From an uncultured Prevotellaceae bacterium (lineage in GTDB: Bacteria; Bacteroidota; Bacteroidia; Bacteroidales; Bacteroidaceae): DNA of 16,620 nt. Shown in pieces: positions 12,746-16,620 of this stretch. The position numbers and the translations under genes are program-made. Below the pieces are notes generated by a model. The model was not told the DNA's origin, did not search any database, and saw only the letters and a list, made by a program, of their open reading frames with translations. The stretch's first letter is position 1; each line of letters starts with the position of its first letter. The stretch is from assembly GCA_900315105.1 (NCBI GenBank), contig OMXX01000081.1:1-16620 (forward strand), in the 5' to 3' direction.

Positions 12746-15700
12746 CTATTCTTTACCTTTCAACTTCCTCGGCCGTTCGTATTTTTTAAACTGATTCAAA
12801 TCTATCTTTCCAACAACCTTCAATTTAGGCATTTCCACCCCGGGCTGTTTCCACTCTTCTTTCTTGGGCTCTTCCTTTAAATCTTCCTTGGGTTCAATGG
12901 CCTCTACAGTAGTTATCTCTAAGTCTTGGGTAGTCTCCTCAGCTACTATATCCCTGGGGGCGCTATCTTCATCATTAAGACGCGTTACCTCATAAGCAGT
13001 GGGGCCTTCGTGACGAAAACCTATGGTCATCTCAACACGGGTGGTCTCGTCCTTACCTTGGATGAAGTAACCTACGGAAGGCGTGAAAAACACATCGAAT
13101 CCGCAGTCAAGGCGTATGGTGCCCTGAGCGTTGCTCTTGATATCGGTGATGGTACCTGTAACACGCTCAAGCATCTTAAAATCGGGTTTGGCCTTTGCGC
13201 TGACTATGCCGCTAATATCATCCAGATGGTAAAGCCATTCGTAGGGATATTTGTCGTTTGGTGAGAGGTCTTTACAGATATCAATCCAACGCAGTATCTC
13301 GTCTTTCTTACGGTTGTTGAGTGTATCGTTATCACGTATAAGCTCAAACAAGTTGAGCATATAGAGGTTATAAGCGGCTTCGAGCCGAGTCATCGGGAAG
13401 TCTTCACTACTTTTATACATCATATTCAAGCGTGACTTCACCTCCTCAATACTTATCTCAAGACCAGAATAGCGAACCAACTGAATCCAGAGTTTCATAG
13501 ACATCACATCACCGGAATTTTGCTGAACATTCTTGTTCAGATACTCACTAACAAGGCTACGCTCTGATGCAGAAAGCTGCGTCCAAGCATCTAGCAGTTC
13601 GTCATATTTGCCGTTAACCTTGCTCAAAAGTAGCGTTCGCACATACATAGTGCGCAGGCGCGGCAAGGTCAGGCGGTCAGCCTTGCGGATATGTTCCTGC
13701 AAAGTGTTCAGTGACTGCTTGAAGTCGCCCACATACTCCCACGACTTGCTTTCGCTGCGTGCCAGCATGGTCTTGGTGCGGTTGATACGGTTAGTGAAGC
13801 CAAGCGTACTCATCTGGTCAACCAGTGAGGAGAGTTCGTCAATAAGGTCGTTCAAATCCTCATAGAGTTCAAAGAACCAAGCATTCTCGCGGGCTACGAG
13901 GAATGAATAGTATTTGTCGTAACTAGAGAGTGACTTTCCATACTCTATAACGATAGTGAGCAGCTGGATTTCTGAGGTGTAAGCATGAACGTTCTTGGGG
14001 TTCGCATCGCGACTCTGGCGGAAATACTCGCGGGCTGCAGCCGTCAATCTCATCAAATTATCGCGCTCAGTAGTCTGATGTGTGCGGTGATAATACTCTA
14101 TCTGGCGACGACGGCACATGCCGGCTATGTGAAGCAGGTTGTAGTCGTTTTGACCATTCTGATCCAAAGCTTTTTCAATATACTCGGCGGCCTCTACAAA
14201 CTGGTCGGGGGTGTCGGCATTCTCGTAGCAATAACGGGCCAAGTGCCCCCAGAAATGAGAAACTGTGGGGAAACTCTCTGCCAAGAGTTTCAGGATATTT
14301 TTCTGGTCGTCTGGGTTGAATGCCATGTCATCAAGTAGCTGTGAGAACTTCTCTTGTGCACCACGGGCGCCCCATGCTTCTTCCTGACCCAAGAGGTCTT
14401 CCTTTTCACGTTCCAAGAATACGGCCACCAGCATTTTCTGCACTTCGTCGGTTAGGAACTCGTAGTTGTTTTTGACGGCCTTAATCAGTTTCCGACTCCA
14501 CTCTGGCAGGGCATCCTTCCATCGTTCGGGATAGGCGCCGCCTAACAGTTGCTCAAGCATCAGTTCGGCAAAAACGGAATAGCGGGGACGCCACTCGCGG
14601 TCATCGCTCAGGCCATCGCTGTCATCGGTAATCAACTTATCCAAGTAAGGCTTCTCCTGCGGGTTGGAGCGCAAGTACTCCATCAGGCCGCTCTTACCAT
14701 TGTTTGTCTCCAACACCTTGCGGAACACCAAGTCGGACACACTGCGCTGGGCATAATAGTATATCAACGAAACATAGGCCAGAAACTCTGCAACGGGCTC
14801 TGAAATTTGTCTCAGGTAATGCTGAATGTAGCTGCTCAAGGCTGCACGATTATAGTCTTTCTCGGCAATGGACATGGAGAAGTCAAGCACTTCGCAATTG
14901 GCGAAAGAGGTTTTCTTTATCCATTCCTCATTTGAATGACTGGGGTTGTAGAGCTGTACCTTATAGCTGAACTTGCTCTTCTCCTCGGCATCATGCATCT
15001 TGTCGCTGATGAAATCTAAGAAGGGTTGGCTGACCATCTGAGGACGTTTTAACGTGCGCTCTACATAGACAAACACCACCATACGCTTTTTTGCGTTACA
15101 CTCTGCTATGAGGTCGTCAATATTGCCCACCTTGGAGGACTCAACTATGGCCAGCATGGAGCGGTTGACTTTCATAGAAAGCAGCTCTATTAGACCAAAA
15201 GTTGTACCCTTAACATACTCATTGATGATAATGGTAGGGATCTCGTCCCTCAGATCGTAAGCCAGACGGCGACTTACAGTGGTGCCGCCAGCACCAGCCA
15301 AATGATAGAGCTGGAACTTCTGACTCTGACGTCCTTTCAGGCGATCCAGTATTTTGCGTCGCAGCTCTTCATACCTGCTGCGCTGCACGTCAATATCGGC
15401 TTCCAGTTCTTTCCAGGTGATGGTCTCACCTTGATAGAATGCGGGGATGGGGTTTATTTCTCTGTCGCCTTCGGAGGCTATATCGTGGTGAATGACACTG
15501 ATACCATTGGCTGAGAACTTGCTATAAATGTTAGTGACATCCAGCATCAACGACTCGTTCTGCGGGCCACGAGCGGGTATCAGTATAGTATGGCGCTCCT
15601 CAGGCTGCATAAAGTCGCCTATCTGCGAAAGGAAACTCTGCAGGGGAAAATTATAGCTCTTTATATCAAAACCGTAACGTGAGAGTTTAAGTGAATCGTC

Positions 15701-16387
15701 GCGCACTATGGCATCATCGGAAATAATGCTGAAGGTTATAAGATCGCGCTCGGCAAAGTCGATGCCATCAAACTGATGGATAATCTCTGCAAGGTAGTCG
15801 GGTTCATCCAGTAAGCTTATGATATGGATGCGGGAAAGCGACTTCTTGCAGAACTCGGTGAGGGCATCACGCAAGAAGTGGTGCATGCGCTTACCTATCC
15901 ATGTCTTAATGTCAGGGGTAACCGTGCCTTGCAGGGTGGAGAGACCGTTGGCATAAATCCAATTGACATTACCATTGGTGCCCTTGCTCATATTGCTCAG
16001 CCCATCGCGGTTCAAGATGGTGAAGGGCGTACAGTTTTCGTCAATAGTGGGCTGCATAGAGTGGTAGATACCACCAGGCTCCTTGGTGTGGCAGTTAAAA
16101 TCAATGACCACAGACCAGCGGATGCCCATTAGATTGCGCAGCAACGTCTCGGAAATGCCCTGTGTGGAGAAGGGTGCTACAAGAATGTAGCGGTTGCCCT
16201 TGTCAAAATTGTCCACCTGCTCTACAAAGTAGTCCATGTCAGTCATCTGCAGAGCGGAGATAGTAGCGGCGTCAACCACAGTGTCACTGTAGGCGTTTAT
16301 TAACTCGTTGGGAACGTGTCTCCCCATGTGGGTGTAGAGTTCGTTGGTCAAGTCTTCGGACAGCTCATAGCAGTCGTTGAGCTGCAC
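12746..16387 (-). CDS. Large STAND-type NTPase with SAMD9-like domain order
   Basis: 1213 residues from a GTG at 16387. Residues 60-310 are alpha/beta (RYILVAPFS, TILIPARGP), possibly a divergent SIR2-like fold. FYQGETITW (318-325) precedes the NTPase, as I recall for bacterial SAMD9 relatives. The P-loop is AGAGGTT (364-370) in LYHLAGAGGTTVSRRLAYDL, and a hydrophobic Walker B-like strand is RMVVFVYVE (435-443). Residues 515-660 look like helical/winged-helix regions. Residues 690-1040 are helical, TPR-like repeats. Residues 1074-1137 (VTGTITDIKSNAQGTIRL, then VFFTPSVGYF) look like an OB-fold, followed by an acidic/lysine-rich tail. SAMD9/SAMD9L share the order SIR2-like, P-loop, TPR, OB. STAND NTPases oligomerise on sensing a trigger. 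The frame stays open to 16534 with coding-like codons but no ATG. Its G+C is higher than its neighbours'. Confidence 0.75.
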   Translation of the reverse strand: MQLNDCYELSEDLTNELYTHMGRHVPNELINAYSDTVVDAATISALQMTDMDYFVEQVDNFDKGNRYILVAPFSTQGISETLLRNLMGIRWSVVIDFNCHTKEPGGIYHSMQPTIDENCTPFTILNRDGLSNMSKGTNGNVNWIYANGLSTLQGTVTPDIKTWIGKRMHHFLRDALTEFCKKSLSRIHIISLLDEPDYLAEIIHQFDGIDFAERDLITFSIISDDAIVRDDSLKLSRYGFDIKSYNFPLQSFLSQIGDFMQPEERHTILIPARGPQNESLMLDVTNIYSKFSANGISVIHHDIASEGDREINPIPAFYQGETITWKELEADIDVQRSRYEELRRKILDRLKGRQSQKFQLYHLAGAGGTTVSRRLAYDLRDEIPTIIINEYVKGTTFGLIELLSMKVNRSMLAIVESSKVGNIDDLIAECNAKKRMVVFVYVERTLKRPQMVSQPFLDFISDKMHDAEEKSKFSYKVQLYNPSHSNEEWIKKTSFANCEVLDFSMSIAEKDYNRAALSSYIQHYLRQISEPVAEFLAYVSLIYYYAQRSVSDLVFRKVLETNNGKSGLMEYLRSNPQEKPYLDKLITDDSDGLSDDREWRPRYSVFAELMLEQLLGGAYPERWKDALPEWSRKLIKAVKNNYEFLTDEVQKMLVAVFLEREKEDLLGQEEAWGARGAQEKFSQLLDDMAFNPDDQKNILKLLAESFPTVSHFWGHLARYCYENADTPDQFVEAAEYIEKALDQNGQNDYNLLHIAGMCRRRQIEYYHRTHQTTERDNLMRLTAAAREYFRQSRDANPKNVHAYTSEIQLLTIVIEYGKSLSSYDKYYSFLVARENAWFFELYEDLNDLIDELSSLVDQMSTLGFTNRINRTKTMLARSESKSWEYVGDFKQSLNTLQEHIRKADRLTLPRLRTMYVRTLLLSKVNGKYDELLDAWTQLSASERSLVSEYLNKNVQQNSGDVMSMKLWIQLVRYSGLEISIEEVKSRLNMMYKSSEDFPMTRLEAAYNLYMLNLFELIRDNDTLNNRKKDEILRWIDICKDLSPNDKYPYEWLYHLDDISGIVSAKAKPDFKMLERVTGTITDIKSNAQGTIRLDCGFDVFFTPSVGYFIQGKDETTRVEMTIGFRHEGPTAYEVTRLNDEDSAPRDIVAEETTQDLEITTVEAIEPKEDLKEEPKKEEWKQPGVEMPKLKVVGKIDLNQFKKYERPRKLKGKE

Positions 16388-16534
16388 ACCTAATTCTGCA
16401 GGGGTAAGAACGGCATTACTGTCGTGTGCTCCCGCATTTGACTTGTCTTTGATACCCTCCAGGATCGTGTTGGTCCTAGCATCTATCCAATTGTTATTAG
16501 GGTCATTGCAAAGAGCAAGTAACTCATTGTATAT
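16388..16534 (-). other. In-frame upstream extension of the NTPase gene without a usual start codon
   Basis: From a TGA at 16535-16537, the NTPase frame is open for 49 codons before the GTG. They look coding (NELLALCNDPNNNWIDAR, then AVLTPAELGVQ running straight on), but contain no ATG, GTG or TTG. An ATG at the right place (around 16527-16525) is in another frame and closes after 14 codons. A 1-base frameshift near the true start, a sequencing error or N-terminal truncation would explain this. Confidence 0.5.
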
Positions 16535-16556
16535 TCAAATTAAATTATTATATTTG
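16527..16556 (+). promoter_or_regulatory. Consensus promoter pointing out of the window on the plus strand
   Basis: TTG (16527-16529), exactly 19 nt, then TATATTTG (16549-16556) is a full match to the Bacteroidetes promoter consensus. It would drive a gene beginning beyond 16620, divergent from the NTPase gene, and its -33 element overlaps the NTPase coding extension. No ORF starts in the remaining 64 bases that I can support. Confidence 0.55.
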
Positions 16557-16620
16557 CACTCGTTAACAACATCAAGGAAGTGGAATAAGGCCGCTTACTC
16601 ATTCGTCATAAGACAGTTAG

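Overview
The window looks like an accessory, defence-island-like stretch of a Bacteroidales chromosome, most likely Prevotella or a close relative. The evidence is: candidate promoters of the Bacteroidetes type (TTG, 19-20 nt, TAnnTTTG); an IS66 remnant; a Bacteroidetes-style Fe/Mn superoxide dismutase; and many families common in gut Bacteroidales (DUF6236, DUF3791/DUF3990, HATPase-STAS). Every convincing gene is on the minus strand, so transcription runs from high to low coordinates. No tRNA, rRNA or CRISPR array was seen. Family names come from reading motifs, not from database searches.

Layout in order of transcription. (1) 12746-16387 (open up to 16534) encodes a very large STAND-type NTPase. 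Its order of domains, a SIR2-like/alpha-beta N-terminus, a GAGGTT P-loop, helical repeats and an OB-fold, recalls bacterial relatives of animal SAMD9. This gene is visibly richer in G+C than the rest. (2) 11212-12597 is a class 3 lipase-like alpha/beta hydrolase with a long N-terminal extension. (3) 10725-10955 is a tiny helicase-associated-domain protein, followed by a strong hairpin terminator. (4) 9436-10406 is a DUF3791/DUF3990 toxin-antitoxin-like pair. (5) 8053-9306 is a HATPase fused to STAS-like domains. (6) 6376-7839 is a dGTPase-type HD phosphohydrolase, a family with antiphage members. (7) 5467-6060 is superoxide dismutase, followed by an IS66 scrap. (8) 442-4995 is a run made of a 21-codon CxxC ORF, an HNH-like zinc protein, a DUF6236 protein, a membrane histidine kinase and a response regulator with an unrecognised output region. 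At the left edge (1-301) is a reading frame without a visible start.

A repeated sequence lies in four gaps between these blocks (331-454, about 6160-6326, 10970-11171, 12633-12696), always in the same orientation and opposite to the genes. On the plus strand the first three copies translate to related peptides ending in stop codons, and two of the length differences are multiples of three. They look like C-terminal fragments of one unrecognised protein family, left at the module borders. The island therefore appears to be a series of modules separated by common debris or recombination seams. A second repeat, a hairpin next to a promoter-like box, precedes both the superoxide dismutase and the toxin-antitoxin pair.

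How the genes work together is inference: NTPase, lipase, HATPase-STAS, dGTPase, HNH/DUF6236 and toxin-antitoxin are plausible separate immunity or conflict modules, with superoxide dismutase and the IS66 scrap as passengers.
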